Program-made: the position numbers and the translations under genes
Notes under the pieces: model-generated
What the model was told of the DNA's origin: nothing
Seen by the model: only the letters and a program-made list of their open reading frames with translations
The model's database searches: none
In this document: positions 52,981 to 63,043 of the stretch, piece by piece
Numbering within the stretch: position 1 is the stretch's first letter
How the letters are laid out: the number at the start of each line of letters is the position of its first letter
NCBI RefSeq assembly: GCF_021021555.1
Contig: NZ_JAINWA010000003.1
Location: 248,001 to 312,000, forward strand
Reading direction: 5' to 3'
Length of the DNA: 64,000 bases
DNA from: Teretinema zuelzerae
Lineage (GTDB): Bacteria > Spirochaetota > Spirochaetia > Treponematales > Treponemataceae

Positions 52981-54047
52981 CAATGAGATCCGAGCACTAT
53001 CTGTTCTATTTTTCGCAGCTGCGACCGGTACAAGCCGGTAATGTCGGAGCCGTAATCGGCGACAAGCTGGATGATATTCCGGGGCGTCTCTTCGGTGTCC
53101 TTGCCGTTGATGCGGTCTCCGGCATCTCCCAATCCCGGCATGATGTACGCCGACGAGTTGAGCACCGGATCCATCCACAGGGTGTATACCGTGCAGTTTT
53201 CAAGGGCGCGGACGACCCGAAGGGCGCCTTTCAGTGCCGATATAACGTTGAAGAAACTGATCGAACGGGGCTTGACTCCGTTGTCGATGAGATATTTTAC
53301 TACGGTTACAAGGCTTCCGCCGGTAGCGTTCATCGGATCGGCAAAAATCAAATCCTTTCCGTTCATGTCTTCGATATTGAAAAAAGACTTATCCAAATCA
53401 AGAATATATTCCATATTATTTTCTTTCTTCGAATCGTCACGCTTGATCTTGAACAGCGCAAAAGGAGTAACATAGCCGTGAGAAGAATACTCCTCGATTT
53501 CCTTAGACATGATCATCGAAGGCAGGAGGGCGCCGCGAAGCATTACGCACATAACGGAGTTCTCGATTTTATAATCGATATCTGGAATTTTATGCACTGC
53601 GTAATTCTGAACAGGCGCAGTGACGGGGGTTTTCACCACAAGATAGTTTTTATTTTCGGAGTGATTTCTGTTATATGCCAAACGGAAGAGCATTTCATAT
53701 GCGCGCTGCGTGTAGTATACGAATTCGTTATGGCCGGTTTTAATGTCCCGAAGCTTTGCGATAACCCGAGAAGCTTCTGCGTGGCTTTGTTCTTCGGTCT
53801 CAAAGGAATATACCTTAATGCCGGGCGCTTCCTTGCAGATCTCCTGCATCACATGACCCATTTCATTATATATTTCAATGACTTTTTTTTCTTCATTCGC
53901 CAGAGCGGAACTGAAACCGCCGGCGGCGAGAATCTTGAAAGAATCCATCGCCCGCGCGTACAGACCATCCATCCTGTCAAGATAGGCTAAATCTTTCTCC
54001 GTAAGATAACCATCCAACGAATCCGCACCTACAACTACCTTGCTCAT
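52980..54047 (-). CDS. upp: Uracil phosphoribosyltransferase with N-terminal extension
   Basis: 355 residues against about 210 for standard UPRT, which makes UMP from uracil and PRPP. The catalytic part begins near residue 97 ([11 protein letters not shown], equivalent to LRDKDTxxxEF). It ends with the PRPP loop [14 protein letters not shown] and the uracil-binding [12 protein letters not shown]. The first ~95 residues are extra ([20 protein letters not shown]) and not recognised. AAGGAG lies just before the ATG. It is transcribed after the barrel-like gene, across a terminator. Confidence 0.9.
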   Translation of the reverse strand: MSKVVVGADSLDGYLTEKDLAYLDRMDGLYARAMDSFKILAAGGFSSALANEEKKVIEIYNEMGHVMQEICKEAPGIKVYSFETEEQSHAEASRVIAKLRDIKTGHNEFVYYTQRAYEMLFRLAYNRNHSENKNYLVVKTPVTAPVQNYAVHKIPDIDYKIENSVMCVMLRGALLPSMIMSKEIEEYSSHGYVTPFALFKIKRDDSKKENNMEYILDLDKSFFNIEDMNGKDLIFADPMNATGGSLVTVVKYLIDNGVKPRSISFFNVISALKGALRVVRALENCTVYTLWMDPVLNSSAYIMPGLGDAGDRINGKDTEETPRNIIQLVADYGSDITGLYRSQLRKIEQIVLGSH

Positions 54048-54082
54048 ATATACTCCTTCAGCATTTTCGAATCGATACTAGC

Positions 54083-54120
54083 ATAAAAAAACCGTCCCGA
54101 AAAGGGACGGTTTGAAAAAA
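54083..54120. terminator. Bidirectional terminator between upp and the barrel-like gene
   Basis: A perfect ten-pair stem (AAACCGTCCC at 54089-54098 with GGGACGGTTT at 54104-54113) has a five-base loop and A/T runs on both sides. It ends the minus-strand barrel-like gene just after its stop. Confidence 0.88.
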
Positions 54121-54124
54121 AAAC

Positions 54125-54616
54125 TTACTTAAACCAGATTCTGAAACCGGCGGAAATCGGAAAGAAGAAATCCGATAACCCGAAGGAAGGCAGGAAGTTA
54201 AGACCGAAAGACGGGGCCACCTGAATGAAGGGCTCGAAGGTTCCTTTCGCAAGGAAGGCATTCAACCCTAAAGGAAGCCGCATGCCGGCGTTTATTCCGA
54301 ACTCGTCGGCGAACACCGTGTTCGCGAAAAATCCGAAACCAAAAAACCAGTTGATCCCGAGGCTTCCGAGATTTCCCAGTCGATCGTTGATTGCCCAGTA
54401 ATCGCCTGTAAGACCCACGGTGGTAGTATCATCTCCGATAAACCAATTCACCGCAAAAACGAGAGGAACGGAATCCAGCTTGAAGGTTATCGCGGGACCG
54501 GGTTCGAACACAGCTCCGGCGTTCCCGTTGAATTGCAGACCGACGCCGAAGGAGAAGGCTCCGGTAAGAGGAAGAAGCAGCAAGGCGGCAAGAAGAACCA
54601 ACACTTTCCTTTTCAT
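54125..54616 (-). CDS. Small outer-membrane beta-barrel-like exported protein
   Basis: 163 residues from ATG 54616, which has AGGAG upstream and opens a clear signal peptide (KRKVLVLLAALLLLPLTGAFS); a longer frame reaches 54703 without support. The mature part is glycine and aromatic rich with alternating strands (FGVGLQFNGNAG; FVAVNWFIGDD-like; FFGFGFFANTVF; PISAGFRIWF), and the C-terminus ends in an aromatic before Lys. This fits a small eight-stranded OmpX-type barrel, as reported for borrelial DUF3996 proteins. It has its own promoter and terminator. Confidence 0.7.
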   Translation of the reverse strand: MKRKVLVLLAALLLLPLTGAFSFGVGLQFNGNAGAVFEPGPAITFKLDSVPLVFAVNWFIGDDTTTVGLTGDYWAINDRLGNLGSLGINWFFGFGFFANTVFADEFGINAGMRLPLGLNAFLAKGTFEPFIQVAPSFGLNFLPSFGLSDFFFPISAGFRIWFK

Positions 54617-54674
54617 TTTATACTCCTGATAAAAAAACAGACGAATAACCCGGAACACACCCGGGATTTTGAAA

Positions 54675-54703
54675 ATTATAGTACAAAAAAATGATGAAAA
54701 CAA
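54675..54703 (-). promoter_or_regulatory. Promoter for the barrel-like gene
   Basis: On the minus strand TTGTTT (54698-54703) and a perfect TATAAT (54675-54680) are 17 bases apart. The transcript would carry a leader of about 50 bases with a small CCCGG/CCGGG hairpin. Confidence 0.6.
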
Positions 54704-54720
54704 TCAACCAAGGTAAATTT

Positions 54721-55821
54721 TTACCTTGCCGACATCAGAAGATTTTTAGCGGCCGAGGCGACGGTGTAATCGGGAGAATTCTCGGCCAGGACCTCGAGAA
54801 TATACTGCGCCTGAGTATTAAATCCTCCGGAAAGCAATATTTCAGAGTATAAATACAACATTTTCCAAACATCGTTCCTGTCCGCCCAATCGCGTACTTC
54901 AGGCAGCTCATTCACCCGCTTCATCAAGTTGGAAATATTCGAGTAGGACCATTGAAAATCGGCATCCGCGCATGCGTGAGAGAGACGGGTGACAGCGATC
55001 AATGCCGCGAGAGACGAAACAACGGTCAACCGTTCGCCTTTCTCTCCCAAAGCAAAATACTGAACCGACAGACGCCGATAGGCTTCATACCCCCTGTAAT
55101 AGTCATGCCTGTACAATAGAAAAAATTTGTCCATTGTCGTTTCGGTTGCAAGGGTTCTCATCATCGCCGACAAAAACGATCCGGATCCGGTTCCGGCCGT
55201 AAAAAGCTCGTCTTCGCTCAAAATGGTGAGCAAATATTTTTCGGCGCCGTTGTAATCACCGATTAATTCGGACAACCGGGACATTTCATACAACACGGTG
55301 TAGCGTTCGTCGGGAATATACAGCATATCGCTGTAGTCCAAGACCTTTGCATAATAACTGAGAGCGAACGATATTTCGCCTTCGGCTTCATAGATTCTAC
55401 CGGTTAGAAAATCCGCTTCGGGGTATGCGACGCGTCTATCAAGCCACTTGAGGAGCCCTGATACCGACGACAGGGATTGTTTTCCCGAGCTCATGCGCAA
55501 ACTGTCTTCGATAGCTTTCAGCGCAGATGTCTCATTTCGCTCGCGAAGGACGATCTGAACCTCGGCTATCGAATCTCCCGCTTTGCGGACCTCGGCGCTG
55601 TCGAGAGCCGAAACCAGATCAGCCTTCATTCCGATCACGCGCTGACGGTGCATAAGCTTCGCGCGCTCGCATAAGCTCATTGCTTCTCCGGGAACTCCCT
55701 TATCCAGCGCTGTTTGAGCTCTGGAGAGAATCATCCAGGGTTCTTCCTCCGCTGACGAAACAGAATTCAAAACGCACGAAAAGAATAGTATAATCAAAAA
55801 AACCGTTTTTTGTGCAGGCAT
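54721..55821 (-). CDS. Exported helical protein of unknown function
   Basis: 366 residues. A signal peptide (KTVFLIILFFSCVLNSVSSA) is followed by an alpha-helical body with TPR-like units (RAQTALDKGVPGEAMSLCERA; DFLTGRIYEAEGEISFALSYYAKVL; LSELIGDYNGAEKYLLTIL; EILLSGGFNTQAQYILEVL). No enzyme motif is visible. It shares one base with the ispG stop (TAATG), so it is coupled to ispG, although an isoprenoid role is not suggested by its sequence. It may be periplasmic or a lipoprotein (FFSC). Confidence 0.7.
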   Translation of the reverse strand: MPAQKTVFLIILFFSCVLNSVSSAEEEPWMILSRAQTALDKGVPGEAMSLCERAKLMHRQRVIGMKADLVSALDSAEVRKAGDSIAEVQIVLRERNETSALKAIEDSLRMSSGKQSLSSVSGLLKWLDRRVAYPEADFLTGRIYEAEGEISFALSYYAKVLDYSDMLYIPDERYTVLYEMSRLSELIGDYNGAEKYLLTILSEDELFTAGTGSGSFLSAMMRTLATETTMDKFFLLYRHDYYRGYEAYRRLSVQYFALGEKGERLTVVSSLAALIAVTRLSHACADADFQWSYSNISNLMKRVNELPEVRDWADRNDVWKMLYLYSEILLSGGFNTQAQYILEVLAENSPDYTVASAAKNLLMSAR

Positions 55822-56939
55822 TACAGTTTATTCAACTCTTCCCGAAAAGCCGCATCGGCCGACTCGTATCCGTCGGAGACGGATACGGTTTTAACAATTT
55901 CTCCGCGCCGGAAAATCAGAACCTTGTCGCCGGCTCCGGTGATTCCGATATCGGCGTGTTTTCCCTCTCCAGGTCCGTTCACAACGCAGCCCATAACCGC
56001 GACTGTTATGTCTTTCTTCAGCGACATCAGCTCTGTTTCCCATCGGGAGACGAAGCCGTGGACATCGAAACCGTTTCTTCCGCAGCGCGGGCAGGAAACG
56101 ATGCGCACGCCGCCGGTTCTGATGCCGCACTCCGCAAGGATTTCCCTTCCGGCTATCACCTCGTTCCGAATAGAATCAGACAAACTCACCCTGACGGTCG
56201 AACCGATGCCTTTCGGCAATAGACGGGAGAACGCGAGAGTGCTTTTCACAACTCCGCTGATGAGGGGACCGGCCTCTGTAACGCCTAAATGAAGCGGAAT
56301 GTCGAAGCGGGAAGCGAAGGCCTCGTTGCATAAAACCGTTTCCTCCACAGTGGAAGCCTTCATCGACACCAGGTAGTTTTGAAAGTTCAATTCCTCGAAA
56401 ACGCCGACCTCCCGAGAAGCGGCTTCGACCAGGGCTTCTGCACGGATTAGTGCGGAGGAGGAGCCTTTAGCGGCCTGAGCTTCGACTTTTTCTCTCAAGT
56501 CAGCGGGAAGGGATCCGGAATTTACGCCGATTCTGATGGCGGCATTTTTATCCTTCGCCTTGGAGACGACTTCCCGAACCTTGTCCCTGGAACCGATATT
56601 GCCCGGATTTATTCTGATTTTAGCCACATTTCCGTCGAGACACTTGAGCGCGAGACGCCAGTCGAAATGAATGTCTGCAACCAATGGCATCGAAGTCATC
56701 GAAGCAAGAGAGACAAGCGCTTCGGCGCTATCCATGTCCGGAACCGCGAAGCGCACGATATCGCAGCCGAGCTGCTCTAATACCATAAGCTCGCGCGCGA
56801 CTTCATCAAGACCCGTAGAAGAAAGAGGAGCCTTCCACATAGTTTGTATCGACACAGGCGAGGATCCGCCGATTTTCAACTGCTTTGTCATTCCGGAACC
56901 GCCGAGCGCGACGGTGCGGAGAGTCTTTGTGCTACTCAT
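55821..56939 (-). CDS. ispG: 4-hydroxy-3-methylbut-2-enyl diphosphate synthase (GcpE)
   Basis: 372 residues, bacterial length. IspG is the penultimate enzyme of the MEP isoprenoid route and uses a 4Fe-4S cluster. The TIM-barrel part has VSIQTMWKAPLSSTG, CDIVRFAVPDMDSA, VADIHFDWRLAL and KIRINPGNIG. The cluster ligands are in SCPRCGRNG and MGCVVNGPGE, with the conserved glutamate in the latter. It follows the V-ATPase operon after a terminator. Confidence 0.96.
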   Translation of the reverse strand: MSSTKTLRTVALGGSGMTKQLKIGGSSPVSIQTMWKAPLSSTGLDEVARELMVLEQLGCDIVRFAVPDMDSAEALVSLASMTSMPLVADIHFDWRLALKCLDGNVAKIRINPGNIGSRDKVREVVSKAKDKNAAIRIGVNSGSLPADLREKVEAQAAKGSSSALIRAEALVEAASREVGVFEELNFQNYLVSMKASTVEETVLCNEAFASRFDIPLHLGVTEAGPLISGVVKSTLAFSRLLPKGIGSTVRVSLSDSIRNEVIAGREILAECGIRTGGVRIVSCPRCGRNGFDVHGFVSRWETELMSLKKDITVAVMGCVVNGPGEGKHADIGITGAGDKVLIFRRGEIVKTVSVSDGYESADAAFREELNKL

Positions 56940-56992
56940 ATCAATAACTATATCGGCAAAAAAAAAGGTTGTACAGAGCGATAATCAGAAAT

Positions 56993-57027
56993 AAAAAAAG
57001 GCTGTCCGCGAATGTATGCGGACAGCC
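56993..57027 (-). terminator. Terminator at the end of the V-ATPase operon
   Basis: A perfect ten-pair stem (GGCTGTCCGC at 57000-57009 with GCGGACAGCC at 57018-57027) with an eight-base loop is followed on the minus strand by seven T. It lies 26 bases after the subunit K stop. Confidence 0.92.
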
Positions 57028-57053
57028 CATGTCGATTAACCTTCTGAGAAAAA

Positions 57054-57476
57054 TTAGACCGAAATAAGTCCGAAAACCATGACGAACAGGGCAACGGTTT
57101 CGCACAAACCGACGACGGTGATGTACTGGGAAAAGCCCTTGCCTGTTTCTGCGAGAGAATCGGAACCGGCGGCTCCCGCTGCTCCCTGGGCTATCGCGGA
57201 TGCGGCGATTCCGAGACTGCAAACGAGTCCGACTCCGAGAAGGAACCAGTCGCTTTTCTGTGAAGCGAGCATGGCGTTCATCAGAAGGAATCCGTAAATC
57301 GTCTGCGTAAGGGGAGCTCCGGCGAAAGCAACGAGGATGAAGGGAGCGGGCTTGTTGCTCATGTAGCAGCGCTTCCAGGCGCCGATAGTGGCCTGTCCGG
57401 CGAGAGCGAGACCGATTGCGGATCCTACAGCGGAAATACCAAGAACAGCAGCAGCACCAAATAATCCAAATGTCAT
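57054..57476 (-). CDS. atpK: V-type ATP synthase subunit K (rotor ring)
   Basis: 140 residues, four hydrophobic helices (FGAAAVLGISAVGSAIGLALAG; PLTQTIYGFLLMNAML; LGVGLVCSLGIAASAIAQG; TVVGLCETVALFVMVFGLIS). The ion-binding carboxylate is the glutamate in GLCETVALF of the last helix. About ten copies form the membrane rotor. Ion specificity (H+ or Na+) cannot be set with confidence, though the Q/T-rich TQTIYGF helix resembles Na+-type rings. Last gene of the operon, with a terminator after it. Confidence 0.93.
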   Translation of the reverse strand: MTFGLFGAAAVLGISAVGSAIGLALAGQATIGAWKRCYMSNKPAPFILVAFAGAPLTQTIYGFLLMNAMLASQKSDWFLLGVGLVCSLGIAASAIAQGAAGAAGSDSLAETGKGFSQYITVVGLCETVALFVMVFGLISV

Positions 57477-57485
57477 ATTTCTCTC

Positions 57486-59336
57486 CTATTTTTCTACCGC
57501 TTTTGCGAACGGTTCATATTTAAAGCCTGACCAGGTCAGACCAAGATGGTTTGAGAACTCAAGCGTGTTGAGTCGTACTCCGTGGACGATAACAGAAAGC
57601 GCGTTCATTACGAAATTGAGTCCATGCCCGAAGAACAGAATCAAAAGAGCGGCGAAAATAATGAAGCCTCCCAGGAATGGTCCGGCCATTGAATTGATCG
57701 TCGCGCTGATCGCCGATCCCGCCAGGCCTACAGCCCATAGACGGATATAGCTCATAATGTCGCCGAACATGTTTACGATTCCGAGAAGCATGGTGATTAT
57801 GTTCTTCAGACTCTCAAGAATGCCCTTGCCTACGCTTCCGTCGTAATTGATGAATACGAAGTTGAGCAGAAATCCGACGCCGATAAGGCCGAGCACCACA
57901 TTAGTGAGCGGATATTTCTGCGCATCCACCACGAGATTCAGAACGACGAAATACATGCCGATGGTCATCATCAGCGACCCCAGTTCTCCAAGGCTTTTAA
58001 AGGATTTAATGTACCTGAAAACCCCGATTACATGAGCCAGAGAGATCTGAATCAAACCGAGGGTGAAGCAGAATATCTTGATATTTGTCGCGGAATCGGG
58101 ATTCTCGTTCGAAAATGCCGGCAAAGCGATTGAACGCAGTGCATCCGGAAGCGAGGCCGCCGGAATTCCGAACCAGGTGCAGGTGATCACGCCCCAGACG
58201 ACGGTCATCAATCCCAGATACAGGAACATTACCAATCCGGTTGCGACCTTTTTTCCCTTTCTGAGGGAAGAGACGATCAAACCGGATGAGATCAGAACCA
58301 ACAGAGACCCGTAGCCTGCGTCTCCGAAAATCATCGCAAAGAAAATTCCGAAGAACAGCAGGAACCACAGCGAAATATCGAGTTCCCGATAGCCCGGAAC
58401 CGTGCCGAGAAATTCCAGCAACGGAGAAATCAGGTTTACAACCCTGTTGTTGCGAATCTTGGTCGGCACGAGATCTTCCTCGGACGGAACGTCTGAAAGA
58501 AGCGCCCACCCATGAGACGCTGCCGCCTGTTTCACCAGATGCACGTCTTCTGTCGGAACATAACCAGTGAGCCATGCGAGCGATCCCGACTTCGACGCGG
58601 AAAGTTCAATGCTCTCCATCCCGGCGCGAACGGTTTCGAATTCAAGTTCTGCGGTTATTTCTCGTTTGAGGGCTTCGATAGACGCAAGGTTAAGCGCGCA
58701 TTCTGCAAGCTCTTTTTCAATCCGCGGAAGCGAAGCGCGCGCCGAATCGACCTGGGCCTTCATCTCAGCGGTGGAAATTTCAGGAAGAGCGAGCTCGACC
58801 GCATCAGCAGGCAGGGATTCCGGAAGGAGATCGTCTTCCTGAACGAGTACGCAACGCGCGACCTTGCCTTCCTTTGAAAGGAGAACCGTTTTAACGGAAT
58901 CTGCGAGTTTCGCGTAACTTGCTGCGGACATTTCAAGCGGAAAGAGGTAGATTCCCTGGTCCGCCAACGAGTTGAAGGAAGAGGGATCGACCTCGCCCCA
59001 GGGCGACAATCGTTCGATCTCCGCAACATTCCGCGCTATTAATTCTATAGCGGACCGTTTTTCATCCCGCAGGATGAAAACAGAGTCGACGAGTGAAAGA
59101 GCTGAATTCCTGTCGAGCGAGGCTGATGGAGCACGTCCCTTTTCCGGTTTTATCTCGGATAACACGCCCAGGCACTGATCTATCCGCGAGAGTTGCGCCT
59201 GAAGTTCTGAAACGTCGTGGCTCGCAGCGGTGCGCTTTTCGATATGGAGAACGCCGAGATCCCTCAGGGAGGAAAGCGCCGTTCGCCTTTCCTCATCAAG
59301 CATTACGAGGGTAATTTTCTTCATTGGAACAATCAT
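57486..59336 (-). CDS. atpI: V-type ATP synthase subunit I (stator, a-subunit)
   Basis: 616 residues. The cytoplasmic N-terminal half (about 1-320) contains coiled coils that attach to peripheral stalks ([38 protein letters not shown]). The C-terminal half holds about seven membrane helices, including [20 protein letters not shown] and [19 protein letters not shown], whose arginine is the essential one for ion passage. It overlaps the D-subunit gene by four bases. Confidence 0.94.
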   Translation of the reverse strand: MIVPMKKITLVMLDEERRTALSSLRDLGVLHIEKRTAASHDVSELQAQLSRIDQCLGVLSEIKPEKGRAPSASLDRNSALSLVDSVFILRDEKRSAIELIARNVAEIERLSPWGEVDPSSFNSLADQGIYLFPLEMSAASYAKLADSVKTVLLSKEGKVARCVLVQEDDLLPESLPADAVELALPEISTAEMKAQVDSARASLPRIEKELAECALNLASIEALKREITAELEFETVRAGMESIELSASKSGSLAWLTGYVPTEDVHLVKQAAASHGWALLSDVPSEEDLVPTKIRNNRVVNLISPLLEFLGTVPGYRELDISLWFLLFFGIFFAMIFGDAGYGSLLVLISSGLIVSSLRKGKKVATGLVMFLYLGLMTVVWGVITCTWFGIPAASLPDALRSIALPAFSNENPDSATNIKIFCFTLGLIQISLAHVIGVFRYIKSFKSLGELGSLMMTIGMYFVVLNLVVDAQKYPLTNVVLGLIGVGFLLNFVFINYDGSVGKGILESLKNIITMLLGIVNMFGDIMSYIRLWAVGLAGSAISATINSMAGPFLGGFIIFAALLILFFGHGLNFVMNALSVIVHGVRLNTLEFSNHLGLTWSGFKYEPFAKAVEK

Positions 59337-59941
59337 TTACCTTCCTCTCCTGCTTTCTCCAGATTTTTTTTCGAAATTTTGCCCCGTACAACCGACGCAA
59401 CCTGTTGATCTCCCAGATACACGGTAATTTTCTTGATATTCGCCCGCGTTTCCGGAATTTTGACCTTCTCGAACAAATTAACTCGCTGGGTAGTCGTCCG
59501 CAGCTCCTGTTGAAGCAATCTAACCTGTTCATCGAGAACACGGGCTTCAAGATCGAGGCTCAACACTTTTTCGAGCCTGTCGGAGGCGGTGTCGACCCAC
59601 AGGGGCGTGCGATATAAATCATACTGCAGGCGCTCGAAATCAGCTCCGCTGAACACGGGAATCGAAACGCCGGCGATGTTTCCGACCGACGTCCGCACCT
59701 CGCGAACCTGAACAGTGTCAGGAGCGAACGATGCGGAGTCTCCGAACACGGCGATCCAATCTTCGAATTCGGCGTTCAGACGGTCGCGCTGGGCGCGAAC
59801 ATCCCTGGCCCGCAACTCGATTGTGCGAATCTCGGTCTGGAGCTGCTGTTTCTTGAGCTGGAGCGTAGGTAGATAGCGCCGATACATTTTCAGGCTTTCT
59901 TTCTGCGCTTTAAGCTCATTTTTCGTCAGCTTAATTGCCAT
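59333..59941 (-). CDS. atpD: V-type ATP synthase subunit D (central stalk)
   Basis: 202 residues. Long N- and C-terminal helices form the rotating antiparallel coiled coil: [31 protein letters not shown] at the start and [22 protein letters not shown] near the end, both family signatures. It links the catalytic head with the rotor ring. It lies 15 bases after subunit B. Confidence 0.93.
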   Translation of the reverse strand: MAIKLTKNELKAQKESLKMYRRYLPTLQLKKQQLQTEIRTIELRARDVRAQRDRLNAEFEDWIAVFGDSASFAPDTVQVREVRTSVGNIAGVSIPVFSGADFERLQYDLYRTPLWVDTASDRLEKVLSLDLEARVLDEQVRLLQQELRTTTQRVNLFEKVKIPETRANIKKITVYLGDQQVASVVRGKISKKNLEKAGEEGK

Positions 59942-59956
59942 TGGCTCCCGTCCTAT

Positions 59957-61249
59957 TTATTTAGGCCAGTACTGGTTTATCAGTTCCGACTTGATTCCGG
60001 TTTCTTCCGGTTTGAAACACTCTGCTAAAATCTTCCATCCGGCGTCGAGCGCTCCCTCGAGCGGGATGTTGACCGAAAGATCCATCATCTGCTTTTCAAA
60101 CAGCAGTCCGTATTTCAGAAGCTTGTTGTCCCATTCGGACATCATGAATCCCATGGATTTTTTTTCAAGGGTATCCTTATACGAAGAATATAGCTTGATC
60201 ATATTGTCCATCAGAGCGCGGTGATCGGGACGCGTTTTTCCGTTTACGTTCTGCTTGAGGCGGGAAAGGCTTCCGAACGGTTCGATGCGTCCGTTCTTGA
60301 GGTAGAACTGGCCTTCCGTGATGTAGCCGGTATTGTCGGGAACAGGATGGGTAACGTCGTCTCCGGGCATCGTGGTAACCGCGAGAATGGTTACCGAACC
60401 GGCGCCTTCGAAATCGACAGCCTTCTCGTAGCGGGCAGCAAGCTGGCTGTAAAGATCTCCGGGATATCCGCGGTTCGACGGAACCTGCTCCTGTATGATC
60501 GCGATTTCCTTCATGGCGTCCGCGAAGTTGGTCATATCGGTGAGGAGAACCAGAACGTCTTTTCCCTGAAGGGCGAACTGCTCTCCAACGGCCAGGCACA
60601 TATCGGGAATCATGAGGCACTCAACGGTCGGATCGGCCGCTGTATGCACGAACATGACGGTTCTGCTCATCGCTCCGGCGTTTTCAAGGGTCTCCTTGAA
60701 GACCAGATAATCGTCGTACTTCAATCCCATGCCGCCGAGAACGATAACGTCGACTTCCGCCTGCATCGCGATGCGGGCGAGCAGTTCGTTATAGGGCTCG
60801 CCGGATATCGAGAAAATCGGGAGCTTCTGGGATACGACGAGGGTGTTGAACATATCGATCATCGGAATTCCGGTGCGGATCATGCGTTCGGCCATGATTC
60901 GCTTGGAGGGATTGACCGAGGGTCCTCCTATCTGTACGAGGTTGTCCTTGAGGGCGGGGCCGGAGTCGCGGGGATTTCCCGAACCGTTGAAGATGCGCCC
61001 CATGAGATTGTCGGAAAAGCTTACGCGCATCTCGTTTCCGAGGAAACGAGTCTGGTCGCCGGTAGAAATACCGCGTCCGCCGGCGAAAACCTGCAGGGAA
61101 ACCAGATCGCCGTTGAGTTTGTTGACTTCAGCCAGCGACGTCCCGAAGGAGGTTTCGATTTCCGCAAGCTCCCCGTATTTAACGCCGCTCGCCTTTACGG
61201 TGATGACAGAGCCGTTAATTGATTCAATCTTGCTGTATACCTTTTTCAT
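59957..61249 (-). CDS. atpB: V-type ATP synthase subunit B (non-catalytic)
   Basis: 430 residues, shorter than the usual 460 but complete. The region that would be a P-loop is degenerate ([15 protein letters not shown]), as expected for [44 protein letters not shown] is the family signature with the SYRP-like and arginine positions, and [17 protein letters not shown] is also diagnostic. B alternates with A in the hexameric head. It lies three bases after atpA. Confidence 0.96.
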   Translation of the reverse strand: MKKVYSKIESINGSVITVKASGVKYGELAEIETSFGTSLAEVNKLNGDLVSLQVFAGGRGISTGDQTRFLGNEMRVSFSDNLMGRIFNGSGNPRDSGPALKDNLVQIGGPSVNPSKRIMAERMIRTGIPMIDMFNTLVVSQKLPIFSISGEPYNELLARIAMQAEVDVIVLGGMGLKYDDYLVFKETLENAGAMSRTVMFVHTAADPTVECLMIPDMCLAVGEQFALQGKDVLVLLTDMTNFADAMKEIAIIQEQVPSNRGYPGDLYSQLAARYEKAVDFEGAGSVTILAVTTMPGDDVTHPVPDNTGYITEGQFYLKNGRIEPFGSLSRLKQNVNGKTRPDHRALMDNMIKLYSSYKDTLEKKSMGFMMSEWDNKLLKYGLLFEKQMMDLSVNIPLEGALDAGWKILAECFKPEETGIKSELINQYWPK

Positions 61250-61252
61250 GGC

Positions 61253-63043
61253 TTACTCCGCAGTCCCGGCCTGCGCATGCACAAGGCCGATCATTTTTTC
61301 CGCTTCCGGATCGATTCCCTTCGACATTTCTTCCAGGGATCCGCGAATCTCGTTTTCGATCTTTCTGAACGAATCAGACTTCCATTCGGCGTAGTTGTAG
61401 TCGATGAAGAGCATTCTGATTTTATTGAACCAGGAACGAGCAGCGTCTTTATCCGCGAAATCGAACGAGGTGCCGAGGACAGTCAGAATGAACTTGAAGA
61501 GGTAATACTGCCGTTCCGTGGAAACAGCGGCATCGACGGGATCGAAGGAGTTCTGCTGCAGATAGACCGCATCCAGGAAGTTTCCCTTCAGATAGACGAT
61601 GAAGTCGTCCAGGCTGGTTCCTTCTTCTCCGACAACCTTCATCATCTGCTCGACTTCTGTTCCGCGCCTCAGGAAGGAGCGCGCATAGGACACAGAGCGC
61701 GAGTCAATGATCGAAGGATATTTCGACCAGGAATCGAGGGGATGGATGGCCGGATACTTTCGGGCGTCGGACCTCTCGCGGGAAAGTCCGTGGAAGGCGC
61801 CTACGACCTTCAAGGTCGCCTGGGTAACCGGCTCTTCGAAGTTTCCGCCCGCCGGCGATACCGTTCCGCCGATCGTAACCGATCCGGTCGATCCGTCTGC
61901 AAGGCGCACGATGCCGGCGCGTTCATAGAAAGCTGCGATGTACGATTCGAGATAGGCGGGGAAGGCTTCTTCTCCCGGGATCTCCTCGAGGCGTCCGGAC
62001 ATTTCCCGGAGAGCCTGGGCCCAGCGGCTGGTAGAGTCCGCGAGCAGAAGGACGTCGAGGCCCATCTGCCGATAGTATTCAGCGAGAGTAACGCCGGTGT
62101 ATACGGAGGCTTCGCGGGCCGCGACCGGCATCGACGAAGTATTGCAGATGATGATCGTCCGCTCCATAAGAGATCGGCCGGTGCGCGGATCGGTCAATTC
62201 GGGAAATTCCTTGAGGGTTTCCACGACTTCGCCGGCGCGCTCGCCGCATGCCGCTATGATTACGATGTCGACCTCAGCGTTGCGGCTGGTCGTGTGCTGA
62301 AGAACGGTTTTTCCGGCTCCGAACGGCCCGGGGATGCAATAAGTTCCCCCTTTCGCAACCGGGAAGAAAGTATCGATCGTTCTTGTTTTGGTGGTGAGAG
62401 TTTCCGTCGGCATGAGGCGTTCTGCATAGCAGTTTATTGCACGCTTAACCGGCCACTTGAAGCTCATCGTAACGGGGATAACGTTTCCCTTTTCATCGGT
62501 TAGCTCGGCGATCGTATCGCTGAGGGCGTAATTACCGGCCCCCTGGATGCTCTTTACCTTGTACGAGCCGAGAAAACCGAACGGAACCATGATTCTATGG
62601 GTAAAACTGCCCTCGGGGACGGTTCCGAGCGTATCGGCGCGGGCCACGGTATCGCCGACCTTCGCGACGGGAGTAAATTCCCAGCGGGTTGCGTCCGGAA
62701 GGGGATCAAGGTAGATTCCTCTTTCGAGAAAGAATCCGGCCTGCTTCGCAAGATCGGGGAGAGGATTCTGGAGTCCGTCATACACCTGGCCGAGAAGGCC
62801 CGGTCCCAGTTCAACTACAAGCAGATCTCCCGTGAACTCTACGGTGTCTCCTACCTGTATTCCCTTCGTAATTTCAAAAACCTGCAACTGAGCGACGTCG
62901 CCGCGGATGCGGATAACTTCGCTCTTCAGCTTTTTTTCACCGACTTTTACGTAGCCAACTTCATTAAGGGCAACCGTACCGTCGAATTCGACGCTGATCA
63001 TGTTGCCGTTGACGGCGACTACCGTGCCTTTTGTATCCGTCAT
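61253..63043 (-). CDS. atpA: V-type ATP synthase subunit A (catalytic)
   Basis: 596 residues. The catalytic subunit that binds and hydrolyses or makes ATP. Walker A is GPFGAGKTVLQHT, followed by IIAACGERAGEVVETLKEFPEL, LLLADSTSRWAQALREMSGRLEEIPGEEAFPAYL and SFLRRGTEVEQMMKVVGEEG. The V-type non-homologous insertion near residues 110-200 (EFTPVAKVGDTV) is present. It overlaps the unknown protein upstream by four bases. Confidence 0.97.
   Translation of the reverse strand: MTDTKGTVVAVNGNMISVEFDGTVALNEVGYVKVGEKKLKSEVIRIRGDVAQLQVFEITKGIQVGDTVEFTGDLLVVELGPGLLGQVYDGLQNPLPDLAKQAGFFLERGIYLDPLPDATRWEFTPVAKVGDTVARADTLGTVPEGSFTHRIMVPFGFLGSYKVKSIQGAGNYALSDTIAELTDEKGNVIPVTMSFKWPVKRAINCYAERLMPTETLTTKTRTIDTFFPVAKGGTYCIPGPFGAGKTVLQHTTSRNAEVDIVIIAACGERAGEVVETLKEFPELTDPRTGRSLMERTIIICNTSSMPVAAREASVYTGVTLAEYYRQMGLDVLLLADSTSRWAQALREMSGRLEEIPGEEAFPAYLESYIAAFYERAGIVRLADGSTGSVTIGGTVSPAGGNFEEPVTQATLKVVGAFHGLSRERSDARKYPAIHPLDSWSKYPSIIDSRSVSYARSFLRRGTEVEQMMKVVGEEGTSLDDFIVYLKGNFLDAVYLQQNSFDPVDAAVSTERQYYLFKFILTVLGTSFDFADKDAARSWFNKIRMLFIDYNYAEWKSDSFRKIENEIRGSLEEMSKGIDPEAEKMIGLVHAQAGTAE

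Noticed and set aside
52981-53178. Longer start for the TPR lipoprotein
   Set aside because: The added residues are a shadow of upp in another frame (Arg/His-rich), and they would hide the lipoprotein signal at ATG 52980.
60221-62503. Two long plus-strand reading frames opposite V-ATPase subunits B and A
   Set aside because: Mirror frames of strongly conserved genes; no ribosome site or domain.
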